Source of the DNA: Pseudanabaena mucicola str. Chao 1806
Lineage (GTDB): Bacteria > Cyanobacteriota > Cyanobacteriia > Pseudanabaenales > Pseudanabaenaceae
Assembly (NCBI RefSeq): GCF_030323025.1
Contig: NZ_CP097329.1
Coordinates: forward strand, 2,714,001-2,778,000
Direction: 5' to 3'
DNA: 64,000 nucleotides
Positions within the stretch are counted from its first letter, which is position 1; every line of letters begins with the position of its first letter. The notes below the pieces were generated by a model. That model was not told the origin of the DNA and did no database searches. It saw only the letters and a list, made by a program, of their open reading frames with translations. The translations under genes and the position numbers were made by a program. Below, in pieces: positions 35,699 through 44,727 of this stretch.

Positions 35699-36838
35699 AT
35701 GGATCAGGATAAGCAAAAGCAGATTACGATGTACTTCATCGAAGAAGCCAAGGAACATCTGCAAACTATTGAGTCAGGGCTGCTTAATTTACAATCGATC
35801 ATGGGTAATGTGGAATCGGTAAATGAGGTATTTCGAGCTGCCCATTCGATTAAGGGAGGAGCCGCGATGTTGGGATTTAGTAGTATCCAACATGTTGCTC
35901 ATAACTTTGAAGATTATTTCAAAGTAATTCGAGAACATAGTGGTTTTCAAGTTGATCAGCATCTCCAAACGCTTTTTTTACAAGCTTTTGACAAATTACA
36001 AGAACTGGTTGAATTGCTTCAAAGTCCCTATGGACTAACTAAGGATGCTGTTGATGGAGTTATGGCTGGCTCCGATCAAATCTTTGCTAATCTCAAGGAG
36101 CATCTGCAAAATTTGGTGGCAGTTGAAAAAGTTGATATGCAAACAAATGTTGTAGCGAAATCGGAGCCAAAAGTTGATATTAGAGCTATGTTGGCAACCT
36201 TTCAGTCTGAAGTACCAATTAAACTCCGAAATATGCTGGAATTGTTCAAACAACCTGATAGTCCACTTAGTCGTCAGAAACTGGAGAATATCTGTACGCA
36301 ACTACAGGAAATGGGCGATCGCTTTGGATTAGTGGCTTGGTCAGTGATGATCCAGTCAGTTCGTTCGGCTGTCACCAACCCCAATAATCAATTTCGTGTC
36401 CTTGCGCCAATACTGCTCAAAGAGGTTAAGCAAGCTCAAGAGCAAGTATTAAGGCAAAAGGCAAATGAAATTGAAGTCTCTCAACAATTATTGCAGTTGA
36501 TTCCCGCAGATACTGATAGGCAACATGTTTCTACTAAGCCTTCTGTTACCGTGAAATCTACTTCTTCATCTGATGAATTGAGTGATCTTTTAGGAGCTGT
36601 GATTGAAGAAAATAAGGCTCTGCAAGGTTGGCAAACCTTTAGCGATCGCGTTGGTTGGCGACAAAATGGCTCTTGGATCACTTCCAATGATTTTAAGTCC
36701 CAGACTCCACCCGAAGGACATTTTCCCACACCATTATGGCTGTCATCGTGGCATCAGTCTAAAGATCCTAAGGCAAAAGAGTTTCAAGCCCAGTATTTAA
36801 CTTTTTTAGCTAAACTGTCGAGTTGCAATTTGCCATAG
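35699..36838 (+). CDS. Hpt-domain protein fused to the C-terminal half of a GUN4 domain
   Basis: 379 aa. The N-terminal Hpt domain (about 1-125) has the phosphotransfer His49 in FRAAHSIKGGAAMLGF, as in CheA/PilL-type proteins. A helical middle region (about 150-270) is followed by a Ser/Thr-rich linker. The C-terminus (about 310-379) reads WQTFSDRVGWRQNGSW, EGHFPTPLWLSSWHQ and a final helix: the second half of a GUN4 domain, missing from the preceding gene. The protein could join a phosphorelay to porphyrin or GUN4-type signalling. The linker boundary and gene order fit insertion of an Hpt gene into a GUN4 gene. AGGGG lies 8 nt before the ATG. Confidence 0.8.
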   Translation: MDQDKQKQITMYFIEEAKEHLQTIESGLLNLQSIMGNVESVNEVFRAAHSIKGGAAMLGFSSIQHVAHNFEDYFKVIREHSGFQVDQHLQTLFLQAFDKLQELVELLQSPYGLTKDAVDGVMAGSDQIFANLKEHLQNLVAVEKVDMQTNVVAKSEPKVDIRAMLATFQSEVPIKLRNMLELFKQPDSPLSRQKLENICTQLQEMGDRFGLVAWSVMIQSVRSAVTNPNNQFRVLAPILLKEVKQAQEQVLRQKANEIEVSQQLLQLIPADTDRQHVSTKPSVTVKSTSSSDELSDLLGAVIEENKALQGWQTFSDRVGWRQNGSWITSNDFKSQTPPEGHFPTPLWLSSWHQSKDPKAKEFQAQYLTFLAKLSSCNLP

Positions 36839-36878
36839 AGAAGAGCTTGTTAGTAGCAAGTCACTAACAAGCTCTTCT
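36839..36878 (+). terminator. Terminator after the Hpt-GUN4 gene
   Basis: GAAGAGCTTGTTAGT / ACTAACAAGCTCTTC hairpin followed by TTTATT, directly after the stop codon. Confidence 0.8.
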
Positions 36879-36940
36879 TTATTAAATGTATTAAGTGTAT
36901 TTTTACTTTAGCTCAGAGGGTCATAGTTATATAACTCTTT

Positions 36941-37040
36941 GCGCTGACTTTAAAACCCAGAAGATTTTTTGAGAACGGCACAAAGCGCCGCTCTCAAAAA
37001 ATCTTTTATACTACTTACATACAGCCTCAATAGGCTGTAA
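36941..37040. repeat. Dispersed intergenic repeat, family D copy 1
   Basis: Begins GCGCTGACTTTAAAACCCAG, contains hairpin 36961-37005 (AAGATTTTTTGAGA and complement) and ends with GCCTCAATAGGCTGTAA. The same opening, a hairpin and the same ending occur in the same order at 49448-49541, although the hairpin sequences differ. It lies between the Hpt-GUN4 terminator and the BMP transporter operon, in the 328-bp gap 36839-37166 that holds no gene. Confidence 0.65.
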
Positions 37041-37166
37041 CTTCAACCACAGGTTGTGGATTCGCTAGCCTGAGAAAACTGTAATTAGTAATACCTTTGT
37101 CTAATAGGCAATCACCTTAAATAAAATAGATAAAGGCTATAAGATACTTAAATACAAAAGTAATTC

Positions 37167-38438
37167 ATGGGAATAATCTCTAAACGTGCTGCTTCTATAG
37201 TTTCTATGAAGCGCTTATGGGTTGTAGCGCTAGTAGGAATGTTTGCTGGAGCTTGTAACAACACTCCATCAACTCCTACGTCAGCCACTACTGCGGCTAC
37301 TACTGCAACCACTACATCTTCAGATGCAAAAGAATTTAAAGCAGCAATGATTTTGGTTGGGCCGAAAAATGATTCTGGTTGGAACCAAGGTCATTACGAA
37401 GCCTCGAAATATGTAATGGACAAGGTATCTGACGTAAAGTTTGACTATGTTGATAAAGTCAACCCAGGCGATCGCCCAAATGTCAAAGCTTCTCAAGTAG
37501 CAGATGACCTGATCAGTAAAGGTGCAAAGCTGATCATTTTCAATTCTGATGACTTTAAAGATGATGCTCTAGAAACTGCGAAAAAGCATCCTAATGTTTC
37601 TGTAATTCATTCAAGCGGTGACTATGCTTGGAAGGATGGCAAAAATTTTAAAAACCAGAAGAATCTAGGCAATGTCATGCCTCAGATGGAGTATGGCAGA
37701 ATGATTTCTGGCTGTGCAGCGGCGCTACATTCAGAAACGGGTAAAATCGGGTTTTTGGGACCATTAATCAATGATGAAACCCGTAGACTTGTGTCGTCAA
37801 GTTATTTAGGCGCTCAATATTGTTGGCAAAATTACCGCAAAAAGAATCCTGAGGATTTGAAGTTTAAAGTGGTATGGATTGGCTTCTGGTTCAATATTCC
37901 AGGACAGACACTTGATCCAACCAAAGTCTCTGATGACTTTTATAACAGTGGATTTGATGTGGTGATGAGTGGGATTGACACACCTGAAGTTGCCGTGCAG
38001 GGCAAGAAAGCTGCTGAAGCAGGTAAGAAGGTCAAATATTTACACTATGGACTCAAAACTGGCTGTAATGTTGCTCCAGAGATTTGCATCGGTGTTCCCT
38101 ACTACAATTGGGGACCTGCATATCTCGATCAAGTCAAGAATGCTAAAGAGAATAAATTTACAGGAGAATTTATTTCTGGTGCGCCAAACTGGAAAGATTT
38201 GAATAATGTTGACAGTTCCGCAGTTGGCTTTGAGAAGGGTAAAGCTTTGACTCCAGAAAACGATAAGTTCTTAACAGAATTTATTACTGGCTTAGGAGAT
38301 GGCAAGATTAGTCTTTTTAAAGGTCCTCTTAACTATCAAGATGGCAGTCCTTTTCTTAAGCAAGGTGAAACTGCAACCCCACAGCAAATTTGGTACTTTA
38401 CCAGCTTGCTACAAGGCATTGAAGGTGCTAGTAAATAA
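37167..38438 (+). CDS. BMP-family ABC transporter substrate-binding lipoprotein
   Basis: 423 aa. Lipoprotein signal with lipobox FAGAC (Cys about residue 30); a second in-frame ATG at 37206 gives the more typical leader MKRLWVVALVGMFAGAC. The mature protein has the basic-membrane-protein/Med fold: ILVGPKNDSGWNQGHYEASKYV, KGAKLIIFNSDDF, NVMPQMEYGRMISGCAAAL and VVMSGIDTPEV. BMP proteins bind nucleosides or related purines. First gene of a four-gene transporter operon; a hairpin after it (38443-38472) may let the binding protein be made in excess. Confidence 0.92.
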   Translation: MGIISKRAASIVSMKRLWVVALVGMFAGACNNTPSTPTSATTAATTATTTSSDAKEFKAAMILVGPKNDSGWNQGHYEASKYVMDKVSDVKFDYVDKVNPGDRPNVKASQVADDLISKGAKLIIFNSDDFKDDALETAKKHPNVSVIHSSGDYAWKDGKNFKNQKNLGNVMPQMEYGRMISGCAAALHSETGKIGFLGPLINDETRRLVSSSYLGAQYCWQNYRKKNPEDLKFKVVWIGFWFNIPGQTLDPTKVSDDFYNSGFDVVMSGIDTPEVAVQGKKAAEAGKKVKYLHYGLKTGCNVAPEICIGVPYYNWGPAYLDQVKNAKENKFTGEFISGAPNWKDLNNVDSSAVGFEKGKALTPENDKFLTEFITGLGDGKISLFKGPLNYQDGSPFLKQGETATPQQIWYFTSLLQGIEGASK

Positions 38439-38442
38439 GTAT

Positions 38443-38472
38443 GTCAAGGTCGCGCCTGGCGCGACCTTTGAC
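38443..38472 (+). promoter_or_regulatory. Intra-operon stem-loop after the binding-protein gene
   Basis: GTCAAGGTCGCG / CGCGACCTTTGAC with one bulged base and loop CCTGG, in the 48-bp gap between the binding-protein and ATPase genes. It has no T-run, so it is more likely an mRNA-stabilising or attenuating element than a full terminator. Confidence 0.6.
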
Positions 38473-38486
38473 GTTATGGTATAAAG

Positions 38487-39986
38487 ATGAAAGTTGAATT
38501 ACGCCATATATATAAGTCTTTTGGAAATGTCAAGGCAAACTATGATATTTCCATGACAATTGAGGCAGGAACTGTATATGGCATCTTGGGTGAAAATGGA
38601 GCAGGAAAAAGCACTTTATCCAAGGTTCTAAGTGGTTTTATTACTAAGGACTCAGGCACGATCCTATTAGATGGAATGGAAGTGGAGATTAAAACTCCTG
38701 CTGATGCTATCCGTTTAGGCATTGGGATGCTGCATCAAGATCCTTTAGACTTTCCTTCTCTGTCTGTACTTGATAATTTTATGGCAGGGAGAAGCTCATT
38801 AGGTAATCAGAGAACTAAAATTAGTAATCGTGCTGATTTAATGAGAGAACTTCGACAGCTTTCGATAACTTTTGGCTTTGACTTACCTCCTAATGAAATC
38901 CTCAGTAATCTTACTGTAGGAGAACGACAACAGTTAGAAATATTGCGGCTGTTGTCCCTTGGGGTCAAGACTCTCATCCTTGATGAGCCAACTACAGGTA
39001 TTTCTGCTTCTCAAAAAACAGCTCTCTTTGCGGCAGTTAAGCAATTGGCGGCGGATGGGAAATCAATCATTTTTGTGTCTCACAAATTAGAAGATGTTGA
39101 AGAGCTATGCGATCGATTGATGGTGATGCGTCAGGGCAAAGTAATTGGCGAAGCTGAAGTTAAGGGGCGTGACTCCCATGAGTTAGCTTCGTCTTTGGTG
39201 GATATGATGTTTGGGCGAGAGCTTGCCATACCCGCCAAACATGAAATGAACATTCAACAAATGGAACCTGCTTTAGTCATTCAGGATTTGCAAATTGAGG
39301 GCGATCGCTTAAGTTTGCAGATTGAGCAATTAACGGTTAATGCAGGTGAGGTGATTGGGCTAGCGGGTTTAGAAGGTAATGGTCAACAGTTGCTACTGCT
39401 GGCTTGTGCGGGTTTAGTCAAGCTCAGTGCTGGCAAGATCCGCATTAGTGATGTGGATATGACCAATCGCGCCTATCGCAATTTCTTGAAGGCAGGAATT
39501 GGCTATCTGCCAGCCGATCGTCTAAAGGATGGATTGATTCGTGGGTTGACAATTCATCAACATTTCATGTTGCGTCAATCCCATTCAGGCTTTTTGATCA
39601 ATTGGCGTGATACTCGCAAATTTGCTCATCAAGCCATCGAGAATTTTAATATTCGAGGGAAACCCTCTACTAAAGTTGAGAGGCTATCGGGTGGCAATCA
39701 GCAACGTACTCAAATATCGCTTTTGCCAGATCACTTAAATCTATTATTAATGGAACAACCAACCAGAGGTTTAGATATCGAATCGAGCCTATGGATATGG
39801 AAGCAAATGATGGCTCGATGTGAAAAAGGAATGATGATTTTATTTATATCTTCCGATCTCGATGAGATTTTGCAATATAGCGATCGCATTCTTGTATTTT
39901 GCGGTGGCAAGGTCTCACAACCTATTGATGCGAAAACTCTAACAGTAGATAAACTAGGTCATGCGATCGGAGGAAGGTTTGCATAG
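38487..39986 (+). CDS. ABC transporter ATP-binding protein (nucleoside/sugar type, double cassette)
   Basis: 499 aa with two ABC cassettes, as in NupO/RbsA-type ATPases. Cassette 1: Walker A GENGAGKSTLSKVLSG, signature LTVGERQQLEIL, Walker B LILDEPTTG. Cassette 2: degenerate P-loop region GLEGNGQQLLLLACAG, signature LSGGNQQRTQIS and LLLMEQPTRGLDIES, where Glu replaces the usual Walker B Asp. It energises the two permeases encoded next. Its 3' end overlaps the next gene's possible ATG start at 39961. Confidence 0.93.
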   Translation: MKVELRHIYKSFGNVKANYDISMTIEAGTVYGILGENGAGKSTLSKVLSGFITKDSGTILLDGMEVEIKTPADAIRLGIGMLHQDPLDFPSLSVLDNFMAGRSSLGNQRTKISNRADLMRELRQLSITFGFDLPPNEILSNLTVGERQQLEILRLLSLGVKTLILDEPTTGISASQKTALFAAVKQLAADGKSIIFVSHKLEDVEELCDRLMVMRQGKVIGEAEVKGRDSHELASSLVDMMFGRELAIPAKHEMNIQQMEPALVIQDLQIEGDRLSLQIEQLTVNAGEVIGLAGLEGNGQQLLLLACAGLVKLSAGKIRISDVDMTNRAYRNFLKAGIGYLPADRLKDGLIRGLTIHQHFMLRQSHSGFLINWRDTRKFAHQAIENFNIRGKPSTKVERLSGGNQQRTQISLLPDHLNLLLMEQPTRGLDIESSLWIWKQMMARCEKGMMILFISSDLDEILQYSDRILVFCGGKVSQPIDAKTLTVDKLGHAIGGRFA

Positions 39987-41067
39987 TCCCTTACAAAATT
40001 TTTTACAGAATTTCCAATTTCTCCAAAAATTACCCAGAGCCACCTACTTTCGGATTGGTTCTTTCTTTGTGGCGCTATTGTTTATTGGGGCGGTAATTTT
40101 GCTTTCCAGTGGCTCACCACCTCGAGTGGCGATGGGTATGTGGAATGGCGCTTTTGGCAGTAGTGATCGCTTTGCTAGGGTCATTTCCACCCTTTGCCCT
40201 TTATTACTTGCTTCATGCGGATTAATTTTTACCTTCACCACAGGTTTATATAATCTAGGGATTGAAGGGCAAATTACCGCAGGCGCGATCACCTCAACAT
40301 TCTTGCTCAGACTTATTCCCGAAGGATTCCCTCCTGCGATTGCCATCATCCTTGCGATTATCTCTGGAATTGTGGGTGGTGGATTATGGGGCTTACTTAC
40401 AGGATTTCTCAACATCTTTGGCAAGGTCAGTGAGATTTTTGCTGGTTTGGGCATGAACTTTACTGCCCAAGGGCTGGCGCTGTACCTTGTCTTTGGTCCT
40501 TGGAAGCGATCGGGAGTTGCCTCCATGAGTGGTACGGAGCCTTTTAGTGATGCTTTATCACTGCCGACAGTCGGCAATACTGAGTTTAGTCCGATCGCTT
40601 TAGCGATCGCCATCATCGCATTGATTATTACAGCGATCACGATTCGAGCCACTTACTATGGTCTAAAGCTCAAAGCAGTGGGTAATAATCTCCGTGCAGC
40701 CTATGTGTTAGGAATTCCTGCGATCACGCAAATGTTGAGTAGTTTTCTCATCTGTGGTGCATTAGCTGGTATCGCTGGTTCGTTGCAAGTAGTCGCTGTA
40801 TTCCATCGGCTCATTCCCAATATTTCTAGTAATTTAGGATTTCTGGCGCTGTTGGTCGTGATGCTGATTAATTACAATCCCTTCTGGATTTTACCAATCG
40901 CCTTTTTATTTAGTTCCCTCAATGTTGGTAGTTTAGAATTACCCCTATCACTAAGTTTAGATTCTTCTCTTTCTGGGATTATTCAAGGCGCATTGCTACT
41001 CTTCGCGATTCTTGGCGAAGGTTTAGCGAAATTATCCAAGCAAACAGGATCTTCCCAGACCAATTAA
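39961..41067 (+). CDS. ABC transporter permease (BmpC/NupP type)
   Basis: 368 aa, about ten hydrophobic segments. It belongs to the BPD_transp_2 family with GLYNLGIEGQITAGAI and the central loop KAVGNNLRAAYVLGI. The ATG at 39961 lies inside the ATPase gene (26-bp overlap); an in-frame TTG at 39979 has a better-spaced GGAGG 5 nt upstream and may be the true start. Inner-membrane half of the nucleoside-type importer with the following gene. Confidence 0.92.
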   Translation: MRSEEGLHSPLQNFLQNFQFLQKLPRATYFRIGSFFVALLFIGAVILLSSGSPPRVAMGMWNGAFGSSDRFARVISTLCPLLLASCGLIFTFTTGLYNLGIEGQITAGAITSTFLLRLIPEGFPPAIAIILAIISGIVGGGLWGLLTGFLNIFGKVSEIFAGLGMNFTAQGLALYLVFGPWKRSGVASMSGTEPFSDALSLPTVGNTEFSPIALAIAIIALIITAITIRATYYGLKLKAVGNNLRAAYVLGIPAITQMLSSFLICGALAGIAGSLQVVAVFHRLIPNISSNLGFLALLVVMLINYNPFWILPIAFLFSSLNVGSLELPLSLSLDSSLSGIIQGALLLFAILGEGLAKLSKQTGSSQTN

Positions 41068-41082
41068 TGTAGACATAAGCTC

Positions 41083-42048
41083 ATGGACATCATCACAATT
41101 CTTGCTACAGCGATCGCCACTTCCACACCTCTGATTTTTGCTAGCATTGGCGAAACTATCACCGAGCGTGCTGGTGTGATTAACCTATCTGCGGAAGGGA
41201 CAATATTGATGTCAGCAATGACAGGCTTTGCGGTGGCAAAGTTTTCTAACAACTTGATCTTGGGTTTTGCGGCGGCGGCTCTCGTTGGTGCTGCGATCGC
41301 TCTAGTTGTAGCAATTGGTGCAATTACTCTCAAGCAATCTCAAGTATCGATTGGCTTTGTTTTGGCATTAATGTGTAGTGATTTATCTTCTTTTTTAGGT
41401 AATCCTGTGGTCAGAGTTGAAGGGATTACGGTTCCGAGTTTTAAAATCCCTATTTTAGAAAATATTCCTGTTTTGGGGAAACTGCTATTTCAGAGCGATC
41501 TTTTAGTCTACTGTAGTTATATTTTAATTCTCGGTTCATGGTTCTATTTCTATCGTACTCAAGGTGGTTTAATTCTCCGTACAGTTGGCGAACAACCAGC
41601 CGCAGCCTTTGCTAGAGGCACGAATGTAATTAAAATGCGCTATATTTATACGCTCCTTGGTGGAGCATTAATGGGAATCGCAGGAGCCGCTTTTTCTTTG
41701 GATTTTAAAGCAGGGTGGAGTCATCGCCACACAGCAGGGTATGGTTGGATTGCCTTAGCGATCGTGATTTTTGGCGGATGGAATCCTCTACGTGTTGCCT
41801 TGGGTGCTTATCTTTTTGGAATTTTACAATCTCTAGCTAGCGTCGCGCAGAGTGCAATTCCTGATGTACCGACACAGGTATTTAATACAGCTCCCTTTGT
41901 ATTGATGATTTTGATGTTAGCCTTAACTTCAGGGGAATGGCTTGATCGCTTAATATCTACACTGCCACGATCAGTTAGACAAGCAATATTAAATACAATC
42001 AGGACTACGCCACCTGCATCATTAGGAAGGGTATTTGATCAGGATTAA
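41083..42048 (+). CDS. ABC transporter permease (BmpD/NupQ type)
   Basis: 321 aa, about eight to nine hydrophobic segments. Typical opening: an FASIGETITERAGVINLSAEG motif (broken here for length) that is diagnostic of the second permease of BMP-type importers, and the cytoplasmic loop LRTVGEQPAAAFARGTNV. It pairs with the preceding permease (15 bp upstream). A hairpin at 42110-42148 follows and faces menD. Confidence 0.92.
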   Translation: MDIITILATAIATSTPLIFASIGETITERAGVINLSAEGTILMSAMTGFAVAKFSNNLILGFAAAALVGAAIALVVAIGAITLKQSQVSIGFVLALMCSDLSSFLGNPVVRVEGITVPSFKIPILENIPVLGKLLFQSDLLVYCSYILILGSWFYFYRTQGGLILRTVGEQPAAAFARGTNVIKMRYIYTLLGGALMGIAGAAFSLDFKAGWSHRHTAGYGWIALAIVIFGGWNPLRVALGAYLFGILQSLASVAQSAIPDVPTQVFNTAPFVLMILMLALTSGEWLDRLISTLPRSVRQAILNTIRTTPPASLGRVFDQD

Positions 42049-42109
42049 ATTACTCGTTGCTAATCTGACTTTCTCGCCAAAAACTAAAGTAGTGGGCAGT
42101 GATGCAATG

Positions 42110-42148
42110 TAATTTTGTAGCGTGCGCTTCGCGCACGCTACAAAATTA
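42110..42148. terminator. Bidirectional hairpin between permease and menD
   Basis: TAATTTTGTAGCGTGCGC and its complement around TTC. It lies between convergent 3' ends and ends 34 bp before the menD stop. Confidence 0.75.
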
Positions 42149-42182
42149 AGTAACGTCAACTTTACCCCAACTGACATTTTCT

Positions 42183-43985
42183 TTAGCTGTTTTCGTGAAA
42201 ATGTCGATCACAGTTGACAATGACCTGATTCCAAATGGAGAAATGTAAGTCTTTATTGCGTTGGCGATCGCTTTGGATTTCTAAAACTTGAGTGCCTTTA
42301 GTTTCTAGAGAATTTGTTAGTGCTGTGTGGAAATGCCGCCAATCTCGAATAAGAACATGTTCACAGTTATAAGCCTGAATAATTGGAGCAAAATCGAGAT
42401 TATGGGATGTGCCGAAAAATTCCTCGAAGGTATTCTCAAATTTAGATATTGGTAAGAGATTAAAGATTCCGCCACCATCATTATTTAAGAGAATAATTGT
42501 GAGTGAAATTTGGTATTTTTGGGCGGCAAGTAATCCATTCAAATCATGATAGAAGGCTAAATCACCGCAAATGAGCACCATTGGGCGATCGCATCCCCAT
42601 GCAGCACCTAAAGCACTCGATATGGTTCCATCAATGCCATTTGCACCACGATTTGCGAGCACAGTAATTGGATGATCGCTATGGAAAAAAGTATCTAAAT
42701 CGCGAATTGGAGTACTGCTAGCCACGTAGATATAACTATCCGCAGGAAGCATTTGGGCAAGTTTTGCATAGACCTTGCCATCGAATAATTCCTCAATATT
42801 GGTGATAGCTTCTGTAATTGTATGTTCAGCAATACTTTCCGCTAGTTCAAAATCTAATCGCCATTGCTTATCTTGCCAAGCGGGTTGAGCATAGTTCTCT
42901 AAATAATTGGCTAGCTGGTCGCAAAAACTGGTGGGAAAGACATTGAGAGATTGTGTGATGCCATGGGTGGGATCGCTATTGGTGCTACCAACCACAATTT
43001 GCTGGCAGCCAATATGTCTCTCCAGCCATAGCATATAGCTTTTGGAAGTAGGCATTGCCCCAAACCGAATTACGATTTCGGGTGCATGGGTTTTGCAGAA
43101 GTTGGGTGATCGCAAAAAGCTATCATAATGACCAATCTCACCCCGACGATGCGCTCCTGTCGCTTCAATTAGTAATGGATAGCCTGTCGCTCTGGCTAAT
43201 CTTTGGGCTGAAGTTAAAAAACCAGTTGGTGCATCATAGACCCCAACAACAATCACGCCTCTGGGATGGCTGATAATTTGATTGGCAATGGCGGCAATCA
43301 CGTTCGTATCTAGCGATCGCATTCCTGCCAATATTTGACTATAGGCTCCTCCCGAAGGATTACCAAACATGGCTTCGGGACTACTGAGCGCTAAGTGCTC
43401 TGGTACATCCGTAGGAACGGATATCGGGGGCATGGGGTCAGCAAAGGGAAAGTTGAGATGAACTGCTCCTGCGGGGGTATCCCCTTTACCGACAGCAATA
43501 CTGACCGTGCGACTAATCAGTGATCGCAAATAGCGCAGTCGGAATCCAGTGATTTCAGGAGTTCCCACTTCAAAGAAGTAGCGTACATGTTTTCCATAAA
43601 TATTGATCTGATCAATCGTTTGCCCTGAGCCACAATCACGCATCTCTGGTGGGCGATCGGCGGTCAAGACGATCAATGGAATTCGACTATAATAAGCTTC
43701 GATAATTGCAGGATAATAATTAGCGGCGGCAGTTCCTGAAGTGCAAAGTAGTGCCACAGGAGCCATCTGTATCTTCGCAACTCCAAGGGCAAAGAAACTA
43801 CTAGAACGCTCATCAATATGTACCAAAAGCTGAAAGTCTGGATAGAGATCGCGTAGTTCTGCAAAAGCAATCACAAGGGGAGTTGAGCGTGAACCGGGAG
43901 AGATGCAAACTGTCCGCACTCCAGAGCGATATAGTTCTTCAGCAACAATGCTTGCCCAGAGAGTATTGCGATTGGCAGTATTCAT
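42183..43985 (-). CDS. menD: SEPHCHC synthase (menaquinone/phylloquinone MenD)
   Basis: 600 aa thiamine-diphosphate enzyme. It adds succinic semialdehyde-TPP (from 2-oxoglutarate) to isochorismate, the second step of phylloquinone synthesis. Family motifs: VRTVCISPGSRSTPL, HIDERSSSFFALGVAK with the catalytic Glu, LLCTSGTAAANYYPAI, VLTADRPPEMRDCGSGQTIDQ (in parts), TVLANRGANGIDGTISSALG and the TPP-binding ICGDLAFYHDLNGL...NNDGGGIFNLLP. It follows maf with a 4-bp ATGA overlap, so the two are translationally coupled. It takes the product of the isochorismate synthase at 7.1-8.6 kb. Confidence 0.97.
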   Translation of the reverse strand: MNTANRNTLWASIVAEELYRSGVRTVCISPGSRSTPLVIAFAELRDLYPDFQLLVHIDERSSSFFALGVAKIQMAPVALLCTSGTAAANYYPAIIEAYYSRIPLIVLTADRPPEMRDCGSGQTIDQINIYGKHVRYFFEVGTPEITGFRLRYLRSLISRTVSIAVGKGDTPAGAVHLNFPFADPMPPISVPTDVPEHLALSSPEAMFGNPSGGAYSQILAGMRSLDTNVIAAIANQIISHPRGVIVVGVYDAPTGFLTSAQRLARATGYPLLIEATGAHRRGEIGHYDSFLRSPNFCKTHAPEIVIRFGAMPTSKSYMLWLERHIGCQQIVVGSTNSDPTHGITQSLNVFPTSFCDQLANYLENYAQPAWQDKQWRLDFELAESIAEHTITEAITNIEELFDGKVYAKLAQMLPADSYIYVASSTPIRDLDTFFHSDHPITVLANRGANGIDGTISSALGAAWGCDRPMVLICGDLAFYHDLNGLLAAQKYQISLTIILLNNDGGGIFNLLPISKFENTFEEFFGTSHNLDFAPIIQAYNCEHVLIRDWRHFHTALTNSLETKGTQVLEIQSDRQRNKDLHFSIWNQVIVNCDRHFHENS

Positions 43986-44608
43986 TTGATCGTGGTTCCA
44001 TTTGCGCTAAATTGGATGCTATATCCAAGTTCTGCCAGCATTTGCCGAAGGATAGGCAAACTCAATCCTAAAACATTAGTATGACAGCCTTCGATCTTAT
44101 CAATTAGTAATCCACCGAGCTTCTCTAATGTAAAGCAACCAGCACAGCAGAGAGGTTCCCCTGAATCAACATAACTCTCAATTTCTGCATCCGTTGCTTC
44201 AGCGAAATATACCTTAGTGACCCCATGACGCATGACTGTGCGCTGATTTTGGATGTCAATCAAACAATGCCCTGTATAGAGTTCGCAATAGTTACCGCGC
44301 ATCTTTTGCCATGTGGCGATCGCAATTTCCTTGGTGTCAGGCTTGCCATAAATCATGCCATTGAGATACATAATGGAATCACATCCCATCACGAGAGTGT
44401 TTTGTTTGCCTAGCTCCTGCGATAAATCAGATAGAATTGCTTTTGCTTTGCACTGAGCAAGGGTTAACACTAAAGCAGTGGGATCACTCACTTGAATTGC
44501 ATCTTCATCAAAGTAACTAACCCGCACAATTGGAGTAAACCCTGCATTCTCAAGGATTTTTTTGCGGGTTGGGGATGCCGAGGCAAGCACAAAAACAGGA
44601 TGCGACAT
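43982..44608 (-). CDS. maf: Maf-like nucleotide pyrophosphatase
   Basis: 208 aa. Maf/HAM1-type house-cleaning enzyme that hydrolyses non-canonical nucleoside triphosphates. Opening VFVLASASPTRKKILENAGF, central LVMGCDSIMYLNG and GKPDTKEIAIATWQKMRG, then AESYVDSGEPLCCAGCFTLE-like segment (ESYVDSGEPLCCAGCF) and GCHTNVLGLSLP. In true Maf proteins the metal/base pocket contains E-x-Y and D-K; both regions are present. Upstream partner of menD (4-bp overlap). Confidence 0.92.
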   Translation of the reverse strand: MSHPVFVLASASPTRKKILENAGFTPIVRVSYFDEDAIQVSDPTALVLTLAQCKAKAILSDLSQELGKQNTLVMGCDSIMYLNGMIYGKPDTKEIAIATWQKMRGNYCELYTGHCLIDIQNQRTVMRHGVTKVYFAEATDAEIESYVDSGEPLCCAGCFTLEKLGGLLIDKIEGCHTNVLGLSLPILRQMLAELGYSIQFSANGTTIK

Positions 44609-44630
44609 ACAACATAACTATTCAGATTAA

Positions 44631-44677
44631 TAAGGAACTAAATTTTTTTGTCGAAGTCAAAAAAATTTAGTTCCTTA
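44631..44677. terminator. Long hairpin between FAD oxidoreductase gene and maf
   Basis: TAAGGAACTAAATTTTTTTG and complement around TCGAAGT. It lies in the gap upstream of maf and downstream of the oxidoreductase gene on the minus strand, and has an adjacent T-run. Confidence 0.75.
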
Positions 44678-44727
44678 TTTTACTGTACATCCCTAAGGCT
44701 AGCGACGAGAGCCTTGGGGAAATATTT

